Below, in pieces: positions 1 to 10,707 of a DNA stretch of 64,000 nt. A program made the position numbers and the translations under genes. Source of the DNA: Xenorhabdus beddingii (GTDB lineage: Bacteria > Pseudomonadota > Gammaproteobacteria > Enterobacterales > Enterobacteriaceae); assembly GCF_002127545.1 (NCBI RefSeq), contig NZ_MUBK01000003.1:124001-188000 (forward strand). The letters run 5' to 3'. Each line of letters opens with the position of its first letter. Within the stretch, counting starts at the first letter, position 1. The notes below the pieces were generated by a model, which was not told the origin of the DNA, did not search any database, and was given only the letters and a program-made list of their open reading frames with translations.

Positions 1-255
1 TTTCAACCACCGACTCATTTATTTACCCAACGAGAATGGGATGTTATTTTCCTCTCTTTACACAAATACACCAGTAAACAAATGGGCAGAATGTTAAATA
101 TTTCTTATCGTACTGTCGAAAACTATACAGCACAAATATATAAAAAAGCGGGTGTCAGTTCTGCTCAACAATTGGAAGAATATTGTCGCTTTAATGATTT
201 CGATCTCTATGTGCCCGAAAATTTTTTACGTCCTGAAAGCCGTATTTTAGTTTGA
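1..255 (+). CDS. LuxR-family DNA-binding regulator, C-terminal part
   Basis: Frame 1 is open from the window edge to a TGA at 253-255, so only the last 84 residues are present. They contain a LuxR/FixJ-type helix-turn-helix: a 'TQREWDVIF' entry helix, then 'SKQMGRMLNISYRTVENYTA', the usual scaffold and recognition helix pattern, followed by a short tail ending in RILV. This part binds DNA; the sensing domain lies outside the window. Xenorhabdus and Photorhabdus carry many solitary LuxR regulators, and this may be one of them, but that is inference. The call as a LuxR HTH is firm; target and ligand are unknown. Confidence 0.8.
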   Translation, partial: FQPPTHLFTQREWDVIFLSLHKYTSKQMGRMLNISYRTVENYTAQIYKKAGVSSAQQLEEYCRFNDFDLYVPENFLRPESRILV

Positions 256-568
256 ATCTCAAATTTTGGCGGCATCCACAATACCGATATTTAATCCCTG
301 TATGCTGCCAAAATATCGGTTTTATTGACAACAAGATCAATAAATTGTTCTTTTATGCCTGCCTGACCAATACGATAGAGATTAATCCTAATTTGATATT
401 TATAATACCGTATTGCTGTTTTTCGGCGGTGTATCTCTCTTATCTTCCAGACGGTTAGCAAAATCCTTTCACCAGATAAATTCATTTTCATCCAATAAGT
501 GATCTGTCTTCCATTTTTACAATCCAATGCGGATTTTTCTTGCTTGTTTTTTGATCGCAACCTATTTA

Positions 569-586
569 TTGTTCAACAATGAACAA
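569..586. promoter_or_regulatory. Palindrome TTGTTCA-ACAA-TGAACAA in the 256-657 gap
   Basis: The 400-base gap between the LuxR tail and the DUF969 gene is A+T-rich and has no convincing gene. It holds one perfect inverted repeat with 7-base arms and a 4-base centre, about 70 bases upstream of the 5-oxoproline operon. It could be an operator for that operon. Nothing else was recognised in the gap. Confidence 0.4.
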
Positions 587-657
587 ACAATGAGTTAACA
601 ATAAGAGAAACCAAAACCAACAATAAAACAACAATTCATTCATGGGGAAGTTAAGAT

Positions 658-1386
658 ATGCTGCACACTATCAATTTTTGGCCCCTAATCGGGATCGCCG
701 TCATTATCATTGGCTTTATCATCAGATTTAATCCGGTTCTGGTTGTTACCATTGCCGGCTTTGCCACGGGATTATCCGCCCAGATGCCCATCGTCGATAT
801 TCTGGAGAAGCTAGGTTCGGGATTTATTAATACGCTAAACCTGACACTGACCATTCTGCTTCCTTTGGTCATCATTGGCCTGCTGGAAAGACACGGGTTA
901 AAAGAACGTGCCCAGCAATCTATTGCCCATATCAAAACCGCCACCACCGGACGGTTACTGATTATTTATCTGTTTATACGCGAAACATCTGCCGCCCTGG
1001 GGTTAACCAGTTTAGGGGGACATCCACAAATGGTTCGCCCTCTGCTGGCTCCTATGGCAGAAGGCGCGGCGGAAAATCAATATGGTGAATTACCGGATTC
1101 AGTTCGCCATCGCATTCGCGCGATGTCCGCCGCAACAGACAATACGGGTTTATTCTTTGGCGAGGATATTTTTGTCGCCTTTGGCGCAATTATTTTTATG
1201 CACAATTTCATGCTGGAATCGGGGGGGATTCACACTGAACCCCTGCATATTGCCCTCTGGGGAATTCCCACCGCCCTCTGTGCTTTTCTTATTCATTCCG
1301 TTCGGTTATATCGCCTCGATCACCGCCTTGCCAATGAACTTAGCGCCTTGAACCACACTAAGCTGAACAGCAAGGAGACAAGATAA
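658..1386 (+). CDS. 5-oxoproline transporter subunit, DUF969 family
   Basis: A 242-residue hydrophobic inner-membrane protein with several long apolar segments, beginning with one at about residues 8-35. It resembles the DUF969 family, annotated as one of two subunits of a 5-oxoproline (pyroglutamate) transporter together with a DUF979 protein. The DUF979 partner follows directly: the TAA stop shares its last A with the ATG at 1386, so the two are translationally coupled. The ATG at 658 is preceded by GGGGAAGTT. A pyroglutamyl peptidase comes third, which supports a pathway taking up or recycling N-terminal pyroglutamate. The substrate is inferred from family and context. Confidence 0.8.
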   Translation: MLHTINFWPLIGIAVIIIGFIIRFNPVLVVTIAGFATGLSAQMPIVDILEKLGSGFINTLNLTLTILLPLVIIGLLERHGLKERAQQSIAHIKTATTGRLLIIYLFIRETSAALGLTSLGGHPQMVRPLLAPMAEGAAENQYGELPDSVRHRIRAMSAATDNTGLFFGEDIFVAFGAIIFMHNFMLESGGIHTEPLHIALWGIPTALCAFLIHSVRLYRLDHRLANELSALNHTKLNSKETR

Positions 1387-2402
1387 TGTTTCAACTACAG
1401 TATCTTTATGTGCTGGCAGGGCTGCTCTTACTCGCTGTTGCAATCATGTCATGGCGTGATAAAGCCAATCCCCGCCGTTTAACGACCGGCTTATTCTGGG
1501 CGCTCTATGGTTTAATATTTCTGGTGGGGAAATGGAGCGCTCATCTGGCAAGCATCTGGACCAGTGATGAAATTCATGCCCAGAAAATCGCCCATATCAG
1601 TGTTGGCATATTGGTGGTGGTGATGTCACTGCTGGCAGGATTCGGTGGCGTGCGCTTGGGCAGCTATCATCAACCCACACCCAAACAGCGGCAGGAAAGT
1701 GCTGACCGTCTTGGCTCTCGGTTGTTTTTGCCCGCCTTACTGATCCCTGTCATTACGATGATAGGCGTTCTGATGTTTAACCACATTCCCGGTTTGCAAC
1801 AGGCGGTTTTTGGTGCAGGTAATCACACAACTTTGGTCACGCTCTTTTCCATTACCCTGGGTTGCCTGATTGGATTCATCATTGCGTTACGCATGAGCCG
1901 CGATACCATCACACAGCCCATACAGGAGACTCGCCGTCTGCTGGATTCCATTGGTTGTGTGTTTATCTTGCCACAGATTTTGGCAACCCTTGGATTGCTG
2001 TTTACCGCAGCCGGTGTAGGTACAGTGATTTCCCACTTAACCGAAAATTATTTATCTGTCGATAATCGCTTTATTGCAGTGGTCACTTATGTCTTTGGCA
2101 TGGCCTTGCTAACCATGATAATGGGCAATGCTTTCGCCGCCTTCCCGATTATCACGGCCGGCATAGGTATTCCTATTTTGATCTTACAGCATGGTGGCAA
2201 CCCTGCGGTCATGGCCGCTATCGGGATGTTCTCCGGCTATTGCGGTACGTTGATGACACCAATGGCAGCGAATTTCAATATTGTTCCCGCAGCCTTGTTA
2301 GAGCTGCCGGATCGCAATGCTGTCATCAAGGCACAAATTCCTACAGGATGCGCTTTACTGCTGACGAATGTGTTCTTACTCTATTTTTTAATGTTCTTAT
2401 AA
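1386..2402 (+). CDS. 5-oxoproline transporter subunit, DUF979 family
   Basis: A 338-residue polytopic membrane protein with about nine apolar stretches, matching the DUF979 family that pairs with DUF969. It overlaps its partner by one base at the start and ends 20 bases before pcp. The two subunits presumably form one permease in the inner membrane. The sequence contains '[17 protein letters not shown]' and '[15 protein letters not shown]', glycine/proline-rich re-entrant-like stretches typical of carboxylate permeases. It looks full length. The 5-oxoproline substrate is inferred from family naming and from the peptidase next door. Confidence 0.8.
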   Translation: MFQLQYLYVLAGLLLLAVAIMSWRDKANPRRLTTGLFWALYGLIFLVGKWSAHLASIWTSDEIHAQKIAHISVGILVVVMSLLAGFGGVRLGSYHQPTPKQRQESADRLGSRLFLPALLIPVITMIGVLMFNHIPGLQQAVFGAGNHTTLVTLFSITLGCLIGFIIALRMSRDTITQPIQETRRLLDSIGCVFILPQILATLGLLFTAAGVGTVISHLTENYLSVDNRFIAVVTYVFGMALLTMIMGNAFAAFPIITAGIGIPILILQHGGNPAVMAAIGMFSGYCGTLMTPMAANFNIVPAALLELPDRNAVIKAQIPTGCALLLTNVFLLYFLMFL

Positions 2403-2422
2403 AACAACTACAAGGAACTGTC

Positions 2423-3070
2423 ATGAAAACTATTTTAGTCACTGGTTTTGAACCTTTCGGTGGTGAGACGATAAATCCCTCATGGGAAGCCATCAAGCCA
2501 TTACAAGGATGCCAAATCGCTGACGCAAATATTGAGATTTGCCAACTTCCCTGTGTTTTTGATATCGCCTTGCAACATCTCTATGCGGCTATTGAACTCT
2601 ATAAACCAGAATTAGTGATTTCAGTAGGACAAGCAGGAGGCCGGGCAAATATCAGCGTGGAACGTGTCGCAATTAATGTTAATGATGCCCGCATTCCCGA
2701 TAATGCAGGGAAACAGCCCATTGATACTCCCGTTATTCTCAATGGCCCTGCGGCATATTTTTCTACCCTGCCGATCAAGGCTATTGTTAGTGCATTAAAA
2801 AAGGCGGGTATCCCCGCATCTATTTCTCAAACTGCCGGTACTTTTGTTTGCAATCATGTGATGTATGGTTTACTGCATTATTTGAACCAACATTACCCTG
2901 CTATACGTGGCGGTTTTATCCACATTCCTTATTTGCCAAAACAGGCAGCGGAACGCTCTGATATGCCCAGCATGACTCTGGAATTGATGGCAATGTCGCT
3001 AAAAGCCGCTATTGAAGCCGCATGGGAAAATAGATCAGATATTGTTGTGACGGGTGGAGCTACGCATTAA
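2423..3070 (+). CDS. pcp: Pyrrolidone-carboxylate (pyroglutamyl) peptidase
   Basis: A 215-residue cysteine peptidase of family C15, which removes pyroglutamate from peptide N-termini in the cytoplasm. It opens with the family signature '[11 protein letters not shown]', and the expected catalytic triad is visible as Glu80 ('[17 protein letters not shown]'), Cys143 ('[11 protein letters not shown]') and His167 ('[10 protein letters not shown]'). The ATG at 2423 is chosen because it begins that signature and lies 20 bases after the DUF979 stop, behind AAGGAACTG. An upstream in-frame extension is not family-like and overlaps DUF979. Operon context suggests that released 5-oxoproline and the adjacent transporter belong to one pathway. 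Confidence 0.95.
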   Translation: MKTILVTGFEPFGGETINPSWEAIKPLQGCQIADANIEICQLPCVFDIALQHLYAAIELYKPELVISVGQAGGRANISVERVAINVNDARIPDNAGKQPIDTPVILNGPAAYFSTLPIKAIVSALKKAGIPASISQTAGTFVCNHVMYGLLHYLNQHYPAIRGGFIHIPYLPKQAAERSDMPSMTLELMAMSLKAAIEAAWENRSDIVVTGGATH

Positions 3071-3096
3071 GAAAATAAATCAGTGCAGGAAATAGA

Positions 3097-3120
3097 TTGG
3101 CCACTGAAGATAGTGGCCAA
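3097..3120. terminator. Hairpin between convergent pcp and pgpA
   Basis: A 9-base-pair stem TTGGCCACT/AGTGGCCAA with a 6-base loop lies between the convergent pcp and pgpA stops. The flanks are A+T-rich but lack a clean U-run, so it is a probable rather than certain bidirectional terminator. Confidence 0.5.
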
Positions 3121-3166
3121 ATCAGAAAAATATTTTATAAAAACAATACGTTAAAAAATAAATGTA

Positions 3167-3658
3167 TTAAAAAGGCAATAGTTGATAGAAATTCAGCAAC
3201 CCAATAACCACAACCGCGAAAATGGCCGCGATAATGTCATCCAGCATGATGCCGACTCCGCCTTTCACATAGCGGTCAAACCAGCGAATCGGCCAGGGTT
3301 TCCACATATCGAAAATACGAAATACCACAAAACCCACTAAAACCCACTGCCAGTTGAGCACAGGGATAGCCATCAGTGTGATCCACATACCAATGAACTC
3401 ATCCCAGACCACACAGCCCGGATCTTCTACGTTCATGGCGTCGGCTGCTTTCTGGCAAATCACACAACCAATGACCGTTCCCAACGCAATCACCAACCAG
3501 ATCCCCCATGTCGGTAACTGCACCAGCAGTAACCAGAAAGGGAGCGCCGCCACGGAACCCATTGTGCCCGGCATAATCGGCGATAAACCGCTACCGAATC
3601 CCGTCGCCAATAAATGCCACGGATTGCTCATCCTTAAGTGGCGCTTTGCATCACCCAT
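3167..3658 (-). CDS. pgpA: Phosphatidylglycerophosphatase A
   Basis: A 163-residue inner-membrane phosphatase that converts phosphatidylglycerophosphate to phosphatidylglycerol. It carries the family core '[26 protein letters not shown]', '[11 protein letters not shown]' and '[12 protein letters not shown]', with the acidic and Arg/His residues used for Mg-dependent catalysis. I place the start at 3658 because GGAGGG lies five bases upstream; an in-frame ATG at 3679 would add seven residues and has no such site. The start overlaps the thiL stop by 8 bases, so it is probably translationally coupled to thiL, as in the enterobacterial nusB-thiL-pgpA order. Confidence 0.95.
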   Translation of the reverse strand: MGDAKRHLRMSNPWHLLATGFGSGLSPIMPGTMGSVAALPFWLLLVQLPTWGIWLVIALGTVIGCVICQKAADAMNVEDPGCVVWDEFIGMWITLMAIPVLNWQWVLVGFVVFRIFDMWKPWPIRWFDRYVKGGVGIMLDDIIAAIFAVVVIGLLNFYQLLPF

Positions 3659-4697
3659 GCGTTCCCTCCGTTTGATCATTTTCCGCTTGCTGTGCTGCCG
3701 AACAAGGTGCTAGCGGTTTTTTATCGGTTTCAAAATGGTCAAAACCTTTCAGATCCAGCTCAATTTCTTCGTTTTTATTAAAATAGCGGATGCCTTCTGA
3801 TTCCGGCCTGATTTGACCAATACAGCAGAAACTGGCACCCGTGTGGGCCAATGCCATATTTAACGCACCACGGTTAAGCTCAGGTACGGTGAAGCACAAT
3901 TCATAATCTTCACCACCGCTCAATGCCCATTTCAATGCCTGTTCGGGCGCAACATATTGCTGCATGGCTTCCGAATAAGGCAAAGCATCCAGATTAATAC
4001 GCGCACCGCATTGGCTGGTGGTCAGAATATGATTGAGATCAGAAATCAAACCATCGGAGAGATCAATGGCGGAAGACGCAAGATCACGCAACGCCTGACC
4101 CTGTAAAACCCGTGGTTGTGGGCGCAGATGACGCCTGACCAACCAATTGTGGATAGCGGTATCTTCCACCGTCAGACGGTCTTGCAGCAGAGCAAGCCCT
4201 GCGGCGCTGTCCCCCAGTGTGCCGGTAACATAAATCCAGTCGCCATTTTTCGCCCCCGCACGGCGCAGTGCCCTGCCCGCCGGAACCAAACCCTGTACGG
4301 TTAGCGTCAGGCTCATGGGGCCTTTCGTTGTATCCCCACCGATTAGCTGCATACCGTAATAGTTCAGTTGCTCAAACAGACTGTCACTGAATCGCTTTAA
4401 CCAATCCTCATTGACGTCAGGCAACGTTAAAGCCAATGATGCCCAAGCTGGATCTGCTCCAACTGCGGCCAAGTCACTGATATTGACAGCCAGTGCTTTA
4501 TAGGCCAAATCTTCCGGTGAGATGTCAGGAAGGAAATGAACGCCGGCAACCAATGTATCAGTGGTTACCGCTAATTCTTGCTTATCTGCAACGGTCATCA
4601 GCGCACAATCATCACCAATCCCTAAGGTTACATCACGTCGGCGGATGACGGGGCGATTGAAATAACGTGCAATGAGGTCAAATTCACCACATGCCAT
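3651..4697 (-). CDS. thiL: Thiamine-monophosphate kinase
   Basis: A 348-residue enzyme that phosphorylates thiamine monophosphate to thiamine diphosphate, the active cofactor. N-terminal '[13 protein letters not shown]', 'GIGDDCAL', '[11 protein letters not shown]'-like and 'GGDTTKGP' motifs are the AIR-synthase/ThiL ATP and Mg sites; '[11 protein letters not shown]' is in the C-terminal domain. The start at 4697 matches the conserved MACGEF beginning; 12 upstream in-frame residues look non-native. The protein ends with about 20 extra residues rich in Lys, Ala and Gln compared with the E. coli enzyme, and this extension contains the Shine-Dalgarno of pgpA. Confidence 0.95.
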   Translation of the reverse strand: MACGEFDLIARYFNRPVIRRRDVTLGIGDDCALMTVADKQELAVTTDTLVAGVHFLPDISPEDLAYKALAVNISDLAAVGADPAWASLALTLPDVNEDWLKRFSDSLFEQLNYYGMQLIGGDTTKGPMSLTLTVQGLVPAGRALRRAGAKNGDWIYVTGTLGDSAAGLALLQDRLTVEDTAIHNWLVRRHLRPQPRVLQGQALRDLASSAIDLSDGLISDLNHILTTSQCGARINLDALPYSEAMQQYVAPEQALKWALSGGEDYELCFTVPELNRGALNMALAHTGASFCCIGQIRPESEGIRYFNKNEEIELDLKGFDHFETDKKPLAPCSAAQQAENDQTEGTHG

Positions 4698-4798
4698 AGT
4701 AGAATTCCAAAAAGTGACTAACGATGAACACATGAGGCCGGGGAACCGGCCTCATGTGTAAAATCATCGAGTTATAATGGGGAACTCCTGGCAAGCAA

Positions 4799-5215
4799 TC
4801 ACTTTTTCTTGCGTGCTGCCGGGCCAGCTTTATCCAACACCCCATTCACGAATTTATGACTATCTTCAGCGCCAAACACTTTTGCCAGTTCGATGCCTTC
4901 ATTAATAGCCACTTTGTAGGGAACATCATCACGAAAGCTTAGTTCAAACATTGAAACGCGCAAGATGGCTTTCTCCACCTGACCTAACTCTTCGAGCTGG
5001 CGGGAAAGATAAGGCGCCATCAACGCATCCAATTTTGTAGCATTGACCGCTACCCCGGACAGCAGCTCACGGAAATAGGTGATATCAACACCAGTTACGT
5101 CCTGCTCCGACAAAAACTGCAATTCAACATCAGCAATGCTATTTTTGGATAATTGCCATGAATAAATTGCCTGAACAGCACACTCACGAGCACGACGACG
5201 AGCAGCAGGTTTCAC
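4799..5215 (-). CDS. nusB: Transcription antitermination factor NusB
   Basis: A 138-residue, all-helical RNA-binding protein that joins NusE (S10) on boxA RNA during rRNA antitermination. The start is a GTG at 5215 behind AAGGGG; the same GTG start and '[22 protein letters not shown]' opening occur in E. coli. '[13 protein letters not shown]' and '[32 protein letters not shown]' are diagnostic. It follows ribE by 28 bases and precedes thiL, the usual order. Confidence 0.96.
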   Translation of the reverse strand: MKPAARRRARECAVQAIYSWQLSKNSIADVELQFLSEQDVTGVDITYFRELLSGVAVNATKLDALMAPYLSRQLEELGQVEKAILRVSMFELSFRDDVPYKVAINEGIELAKVFGAEDSHKFVNGVLDKAGPAARKKK

Positions 5216-5243
5216 AAAATTCCCCTTAATTAAAACTAAAAAC

Positions 5244-5714
5244 TCAGCCTTTAATGGCTTTGATTACATTGATCATTTCCAATGCGGTCAGGGCAGCTTC
5301 TGCGCCCTTATTACCCGCTTTAGTACCAGCGCGTTCAATCGCCTGTTCTATATTTTCAGTCGTCAGAACACCAAATGTAACAGGAATGTCGCTGGACATA
5401 GCCACACTGGATAAACCAGAGCTGCATTCGCCGGCAACATATTCGAAGTGGGCTGTACCGCCACGGATAACTGTACCCAAAGCGATAACCGCATCATATT
5501 TTTTGGACTCAGCCAGTGCCTTGGCCGTCAACGGCAGTTCATAAGCACCCGGTACCCATACTACGGTGATATTGTCTGAAGAAACCTGACCGATACGTTC
5601 CAGCGCATCCACGGCCCCTTCCAGCAGGCTGTCATTAATGAAGTTGTTAAAGCGGGCAATCGCAATAGCGATACGAGCTTCAGGCGCGGCAACAACACCC
5701 TTGATTACGTTCAT
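5244..5714 (-). CDS. ribE: 6,7-dimethyl-8-ribityllumazine synthase
   Basis: A 156-residue enzyme that condenses 5-amino-6-ribitylaminouracil with dihydroxybutanone phosphate, the penultimate step of riboflavin synthesis; it normally forms icosahedral shells. Signature segments are '[18 protein letters not shown]', '[16 protein letters not shown]', '[12 protein letters not shown]' (the catalytic His) and '[17 protein letters not shown]'. It is also called ribH. It lies between ribD and nusB, 99 bases after the ribD stop. Confidence 0.96.
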   Translation of the reverse strand: MNVIKGVVAAPEARIAIAIARFNNFINDSLLEGAVDALERIGQVSSDNITVVWVPGAYELPLTAKALAESKKYDAVIALGTVIRGGTAHFEYVAGECSSGLSSVAMSSDIPVTFGVLTTENIEQAIERAGTKAGNKGAEAALTALEMINVIKAIKG

Positions 5715-5813
5715 AGCCTTCCTTATATCTTATTCATATTCCGCAGGGGCGCGGATCTTATCACATTCTTTTTCTCTGCGTCTTGATTTATGTCCCGACT
5801 TAAATCAGGGCAC

Positions 5814-6920
5814 TTAAATGGGTCGTAAGCGCAGACGCACATCAGGCCCTACCTGTTTTACATCAAACAGAGTGAATTCAGGAGCATCCGATAATTTCTG
5901 TAATTCAGGGATAGCAAACAATCCACGGGCGCTATTTCCCAGCACCTTAGGCGCGAGATAAAGGATCAGTTCATCCACCAGCCCCAATGACAATAAAGCC
6001 CCGGCCAGAGCAGGACCACATTCTGCCCAGACTGAATTTACCTGACGCCTGCCAAGTTGCATCATCAACAGTACCAAGTCAACGCCATTGCCATATGCCG
6101 GCAGCAGGATTTGCTCGACATGCTCAGGCCATTGCTGTTCATCTTTGTTAGTACGTGCTAACCAACATTGCCCGGTCTGCCGGATAATTTGGTGTTGTGG
6201 AGTAACCCGATTTTGGCTATCGGTAATGATGCGGATTGGCTGGCGGAGAAGTTCTTGAGGATAAGCCGCCTGTGTATCAGCATCCATTTCATGCCAACGG
6301 ACAGTCAGTGAAGGATCATCCGCCAATACCGTCGCACTGGAACTCAGAATGGCACTGCACTGCGCCCGCAATTTCTGTACATCCTGACGCGCTTCGGCTG
6401 AAGTAATCCACCGACTTTCTCCCGATGCCAACGCGGTGCGTCCATCCAACGAGGCTCCCAGTTTTAATTGCAGGTAAGGAAAACCGGTGCGCATACGTTT
6501 GAGAAAGCCTTTATTCAAGGATTCAGCCTGCGCCATCATAAGGCCATGTTCAACGATGACACCCGCCTGCTGCAATTTATACAAACCACGTCCGGCTACC
6601 TGGGGGTTGGGATCTTGCATCGCGACCACGACACGACTTAAGCCCGCCGCAATTAAAGTATCAGCACAGGGAGGGGTCTTGCCATGATGACTGCAGGGTT
6701 CAAGCGTGACATAAGCGGTAGCACCTTTCGCTTTTTCACCTGCCATGCGCAGGGCATGAACTTCTGCATGAGGCTCACCGGCACGCAGATGAAAACCTTC
6801 CCCTACAATCTGATCATCCTTAACGATGACACAACCTACATTGGGATTCGGGGATGTTGTAAAACGTCCCAGTTGCGCCAGCTCCAGCGCCCGGGACATA
6901 TATATCTCATCAAGTGTCAT
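5814..6920 (-). CDS. ribD: Bifunctional riboflavin deaminase/reductase RibD
   Basis: A 368-residue two-domain enzyme. The N-terminal cytidine-deaminase-type domain has the zinc motif 'PHAEVHAL' plus 'EPCSHHGKTPPCADTLI' at about residues 49-90. The C-terminal dihydrofolate-reductase-like domain has 'KLGASLDGRTALASGESRWIT' and 'WAECGPALAGALL'. Together they perform two successive early steps of riboflavin synthesis in the cytoplasm. The stop of nrdR and the start of ribD are 5 bases apart, so the pair is co-transcribed. Length is normal for the family. Confidence 0.95.
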   Translation of the reverse strand: MTLDEIYMSRALELAQLGRFTTSPNPNVGCVIVKDDQIVGEGFHLRAGEPHAEVHALRMAGEKAKGATAYVTLEPCSHHGKTPPCADTLIAAGLSRVVVAMQDPNPQVAGRGLYKLQQAGVIVEHGLMMAQAESLNKGFLKRMRTGFPYLQLKLGASLDGRTALASGESRWITSAEARQDVQKLRAQCSAILSSSATVLADDPSLTVRWHEMDADTQAAYPQELLRQPIRIITDSQNRVTPQHQIIRQTGQCWLARTNKDEQQWPEHVEQILLPAYGNGVDLVLLMMQLGRRQVNSVWAECGPALAGALLSLGLVDELILYLAPKVLGNSARGLFAIPELQKLSDAPEFTLFDVKQVGPDVRLRLRPI

Positions 6921-6925
6921 GGTAT

Positions 6926-7375
6926 TTAGTCTTGTAGTTTGGCTATCTCTTCGCCGAATTCACGAATATCCTCAAAACTGCGGTAAACAGAGGCAAAACG
7001 GATATACGCGACTTTATCCAGTTTTTTCAGGGCGTCCATGACAAAATTACCAATCATCTTGGACGGAATTTCGCGTTCTCCCGTTGACCGCACCTGCGAT
7101 TTGATATGGCTAATCGCCGTTTCCACATCATCAGAGCTGACAGGACGTTTTTCAAGTGCCTTTTGCATGCCACGACGCAATTTTGCTTCGTCGAAAGGCT
7201 CACGGATATCATCACTTTTAATGACCCGTGGCATCACCAGTTCTGCAATCTCAAACGTGGTGAAACGCTCATGACATTCCAGGCACTGACGGCGACGGCG
7301 CACTTGGGAGCCATCCCCAACCAAGCGGGAATCAATAACTTTAGTATCAACGGCTGCGCAAAATGGGCAATGCAT
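6926..7375 (-). CDS. nrdR: Transcriptional repressor NrdR
   Basis: A 149-residue repressor of ribonucleotide reductase genes. The N-terminal zinc ribbon is visible as 'HCPFC' and '[12 protein letters not shown]', with an arginine-rich stretch 'RRRRQ' between them, followed by an ATP-cone domain ('[20 protein letters not shown]'). It senses (d)ATP and binds NrdR boxes. It sits upstream of ribD as in most enterobacteria. Confidence 0.96.
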   Translation of the reverse strand: MHCPFCAAVDTKVIDSRLVGDGSQVRRRRQCLECHERFTTFEIAELVMPRVIKSDDIREPFDEAKLRRGMQKALEKRPVSSDDVETAISHIKSQVRSTGEREIPSKMIGNFVMDALKKLDKVAYIRFASVYRSFEDIREFGEEIAKLQD

Positions 7376-7432
7376 ATCGTTTCCTGACAGTTAACCGAAG
7401 GGATAACAGTGTACCTTGAAGTGATAATGAAA

Positions 7433-7464
7433 AACACCCTGTCAGTGAGTACTTACAGGGTGTT
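7433..7464 (-). terminator. Rho-independent terminator after secDF
   Basis: A 10-base-pair stem AACACCCTGT/ACAGGGTGTT with a 12-base loop lies between the secF stop and nrdR. On the minus strand it is followed by a run of T, so it ends the yajC-secD-secF transcript. Confidence 0.8.
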
Positions 7465-7497
7465 TAAGCGATATCCTCACTCGATCACGCTAAATCG

Positions 7498-8466
7498 TTA
7501 AGGAAGAATAGCAGGCTGGTCTGCCCCTTCTTTCTCAACTTTCTGCTGGATCATATGCTCACGCTTCATACCCAATTTAAGAGCCAGTGCCGAAGCCACA
7601 TAGATAGAAGACACGGTACCGATGGAAACACCGATTAACATTGCCAGCGAGAAGCCTTTCAGCATTTCACCACCGAAAATGTACAGCATCAATACAACCA
7701 GCAACGTGGTCGCCGAAGTCATGATCGTGCGGCTCAGCGTCTGAGTCAGGGAAACATTCATGATTTCATAAGAAGTACCACGGCGGATTTTGCGGAAGTT
7801 TTCACGTATACGATCCGACACAACGATACTATCGTTCAATGAATAGCCGATAACGGACATCAACGATGCAACGATAGTCAGGTCAATTTCGATGCGGAAC
7901 AACGACAGAACGCCCAGCGTAATCATCACGTCATGCGCCAGTGCGATCACCGCCCCTAGTGCCAAACGCCATTCAAAGCGGAAACCGACATAGATCAAGA
8001 TACAGATCAGGGCAACCAGTAACGCCATCGCTCCGGTTTGCGCCAGTTCGCTTCCCACGCTTGGCCCGACGAACTCCACACGTTTAACCTTGGCATCTTT
8101 ATCGATATTCTGGTTAATAACCGTAATAATCTTATTACCCAGTTCCTGCCCCGCATTTCCTTCCACGGGTGGCATACGAACCATCACATCACGGCTGCTG
8201 CCGAAATTTTGCAGCAATGGATCGACAAAACCACTCTGTGTCAGGCTCTCACGCATCTTGTCCAGATCTGCGGGCTTACTCAAGTTTACCTCAATGACCG
8301 TCCCACCGGTAAAATCAAGCCCCCAGTTAAACCCACGAACACCTATCATAACGATGGAAGCGAGCAATAGCAGGAACGAAATCCCAAAGGCAACGTTGTC
8401 CCAGCGCATAAAGTCGATCACTTTACGCCCGTAGTTTAATTGTTCAACAGTATAATCCTGTGCCAC
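7498..8466 (-). CDS. secF: Protein translocase subunit SecF
   Basis: A 322-residue RND-type membrane protein that works with SecD to use the proton-motive force for late steps of Sec export. It has an N-terminal membrane segment, a periplasmic P4-like domain ('[18 protein letters not shown]'), then five membrane segments including '[19 protein letters not shown]'. I use a GTG start at 8466: AAGGAG lies upstream at good spacing, and '[11 protein letters not shown]' matches the E. coli N-terminus and length. A TTG/ATG-type extension to 8508 would overlap secD. The gap to secD is 10 bases. Confidence 0.95.
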   Translation of the reverse strand: MAQDYTVEQLNYGRKVIDFMRWDNVAFGISFLLLLASIVMIGVRGFNWGLDFTGGTVIEVNLSKPADLDKMRESLTQSGFVDPLLQNFGSSRDVMVRMPPVEGNAGQELGNKIITVINQNIDKDAKVKRVEFVGPSVGSELAQTGAMALLVALICILIYVGFRFEWRLALGAVIALAHDVMITLGVLSLFRIEIDLTIVASLMSVIGYSLNDSIVVSDRIRENFRKIRRGTSYEIMNVSLTQTLSRTIMTSATTLLVVLMLYIFGGEMLKGFSLAMLIGVSIGTVSSIYVASALALKLGMKREHMIQQKVEKEGADQPAILP

Positions 8467-8476
8467 AACGTACTCC

Positions 8477-10324
8477 TTAAATTGACAACTTATTGATTCG
8501 CTTGCCACCGTACAGCAAGTTCACGATTGCACGGGTTCCCACAATGGCCGTGAACATTGAAGTCGCCACACCAATGCTGGTGGTAATCGCAAAGCCCTTA
8601 ATGGAGCCAGTACCCACCGCATACAAAATGATGGCAGTAATCAGTGTAGTCAGGTTTGCGTCGATGATACTGGAGAACGCACCTTTATAACCTTCATGAA
8701 TGGCTTGTTGTACCGTGCGACCGTTACGCAGCTCTTCTTTGATACGTTCGTTTATCAACACGTTCGCATCCACGGCGACGGCCAGTGTCAGGACGATACC
8801 CGCAATCCCCGGCATGGTCAGCGTCGCTCCCGGCAACAGGGACATGACACCGACGATCAGCACTAAGTTAGCCAACAGTGCGCTGCTCGCAATCAGACCA
8901 AACTTGCGATAGTAAATCACCATAAACAGGATGGATGCCATTAAGCCCCACAAACACGCCTCAAGACCTTGCTCAATATTCTGCAAACCCAACGTCGGCC
9001 CAATGGTGCGCTCCTCAACAATCTGGATGGGTGCAATCAATGCCCCGGCACGCAGTAACAGAGACAACTGACGGGCTTCGGCGGGGTTGCTGATACCCGT
9101 AATGCGGAAGCTGTTACCCAAACGTGACTGAATGGTAGCGATGTTAATGACTTCTTCTTGCTTAACCAAGACCGCACGACCGTTGGCATCTTTCTTACCA
9201 CTGTCCTTGTATTCCACAAACAGGGTTGCCATTGGTTTTTGCAGGTTATCTTTGGTGAAATTGGACATCGCCGTACCACCAGCACTATCCAGGGAAATAT
9301 TCACTTGCGGATAACCGTTCTCATCCGTGCTGGAAGTCGAATCGGTGATATGATCACCAGTCAGGATAACGCGCTTATACAACACCACAGGGCTGCCATC
9401 GCGGGTATCTTTCAATTCTGAATCCGCCGGAATTCGGCCAGATAACGCGGCATTCTGGTCAACATTGGTATTGACCAAACGGAATTCCAATGTTGCGGTT
9501 GCACCGAGGATCTCTTTCGCACGGGCGGTATCTTGAATACCCGGCAGTTCAACAACAATACGGTCTGCGCCCTGACGTTGAACCAGAGGCTCCGCAACAC
9601 CCAGTTGGTTTACGCGGTTACGCAAAATAGTAATGTTCTGCTGTACGGCATAAGAGCGGGCTTCACGCAGGCGTTCATCACTCATGACCGCTTTCAGTGT
9701 ACTGTTGGCACCCGCAGAGAAGACTAAATCACGGTGACGGGATTCAAGATAGCTTTCCGCTTTAGAACGTGCATCGTTATCACGGAAACGTACTTCAACG
9801 CCGTAATTATCAATTTTGCGGATAGTGGAATAAGCAATGCCTTGATCACGCAGTTCAGAGCGCAGGCTATCAATGTTCTGCTCCTGTAACTTGCCCAGTG
9901 CAGTTTCCATATCCACTTCCATCAGGAAGTGAACACCACCACGCAGGTCAAGCCCCAGTTTCATGGGTTCAGCACCCACAGTCCTTAACCAGATTGGCGT
10001 CGCCGGCGCAAGGTTCAATGCCACGACATACTGTTCGCCCAATGCAGAAACCAGTGCTTCACGGGCACGGAGCTGCACATCAGTGCTATTGAAACGAGCA
10101 AGGATGGCTCCATTTTCCAATGCGATGGACTTGCTCTTGATTTGATCTTTTTCTAAAACATTACGGACTTGGTCCAGCGTTTGTTCACTGGCGGCGACAC
10201 CTCGCACGCCAGTGATTTGTACAGCCGGATCCTCACCATAAAGGTTGGGAAGTGCATAAAGCAGACCGATGAGGATCGCAGCGATCAGCATCAGATACTT
10301 CCACAAAGGATAACGGTTCAACAC
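8477..10324 (-). CDS. secD: Protein translocase subunit SecD
   Basis: A 615-residue RND-family membrane protein, partner of SecF. It begins with one membrane helix, followed by a large periplasmic region that includes '[20 protein letters not shown]' (P1 base) and '[25 protein letters not shown]', and ends with five membrane helices carrying '[19 protein letters not shown]'. Length matches E. coli SecD. It lies between yajC and secF in the conserved order. Confidence 0.96.
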   Translation of the reverse strand: MLNRYPLWKYLMLIAAILIGLLYALPNLYGEDPAVQITGVRGVAASEQTLDQVRNVLEKDQIKSKSIALENGAILARFNSTDVQLRAREALVSALGEQYVVALNLAPATPIWLRTVGAEPMKLGLDLRGGVHFLMEVDMETALGKLQEQNIDSLRSELRDQGIAYSTIRKIDNYGVEVRFRDNDARSKAESYLESRHRDLVFSAGANSTLKAVMSDERLREARSYAVQQNITILRNRVNQLGVAEPLVQRQGADRIVVELPGIQDTARAKEILGATATLEFRLVNTNVDQNAALSGRIPADSELKDTRDGSPVVLYKRVILTGDHITDSTSSTDENGYPQVNISLDSAGGTAMSNFTKDNLQKPMATLFVEYKDSGKKDANGRAVLVKQEEVINIATIQSRLGNSFRITGISNPAEARQLSLLLRAGALIAPIQIVEERTIGPTLGLQNIEQGLEACLWGLMASILFMVIYYRKFGLIASSALLANLVLIVGVMSLLPGATLTMPGIAGIVLTLAVAVDANVLINERIKEELRNGRTVQQAIHEGYKGAFSSIIDANLTTLITAIILYAVGTGSIKGFAITTSIGVATSMFTAIVGTRAIVNLLYGGKRINKLSI

Positions 10325-10352
10325 GGCAGTTCCCTTCGGGAAAATCAGAAAA

Positions 10353-10691
10353 TTAAATAGCTTTCATCGTACCTTTCGGCAAAATGGCAGCAACGAAGTC
10401 ACGTTTGACAGTTATTTCAGTGGTGTCATTCAGGGCAATGACCACGTAGCCTGTTTCAGACACTTTAGAGACACGACCAACCAAACCACCAGAAGTCAGC
10501 ACTTCATCCCCTTTGGAGATGGAATCCATCAATTTTTTATGTTCTTTGGTACGTTTTTGCTGTGGACGCAGGATCATGAAATAGAAAATCAAACCGAAAA
10601 CTGCCAGCATGATAATCAGAGAATATGGGCTACCCTGAGCTTGCGCGGGTGCACCAGCGGCTGCCGCAGCTTCAGAAACAAAAAGACTCAT
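10353..10691 (-). CDS. yajC: Sec translocon accessory protein YajC
   Basis: A 112-residue protein with one membrane helix ('[20 protein letters not shown]', residues about 24-43) and a cytoplasmic beta-rich domain ('[18 protein letters not shown]'). It associates with SecDF and with AcrB in E. coli. The ATG at 10691 is used; a TTG one codon upstream is less likely. GAGGGAAATTTG gives the ribosome-binding site. Confidence 0.93.
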   Translation of the reverse strand: MSLFVSEAAAAAGAPAQAQGSPYSLIIMLAVFGLIFYFMILRPQQKRTKEHKKLMDSISKGDEVLTSGGLVGRVSKVSETGYVVIALNDTTEITVKRDFVAAILPKGTMKAI

Positions 10692-10707
10692 CAAATTTCC
10701 CTCATTG

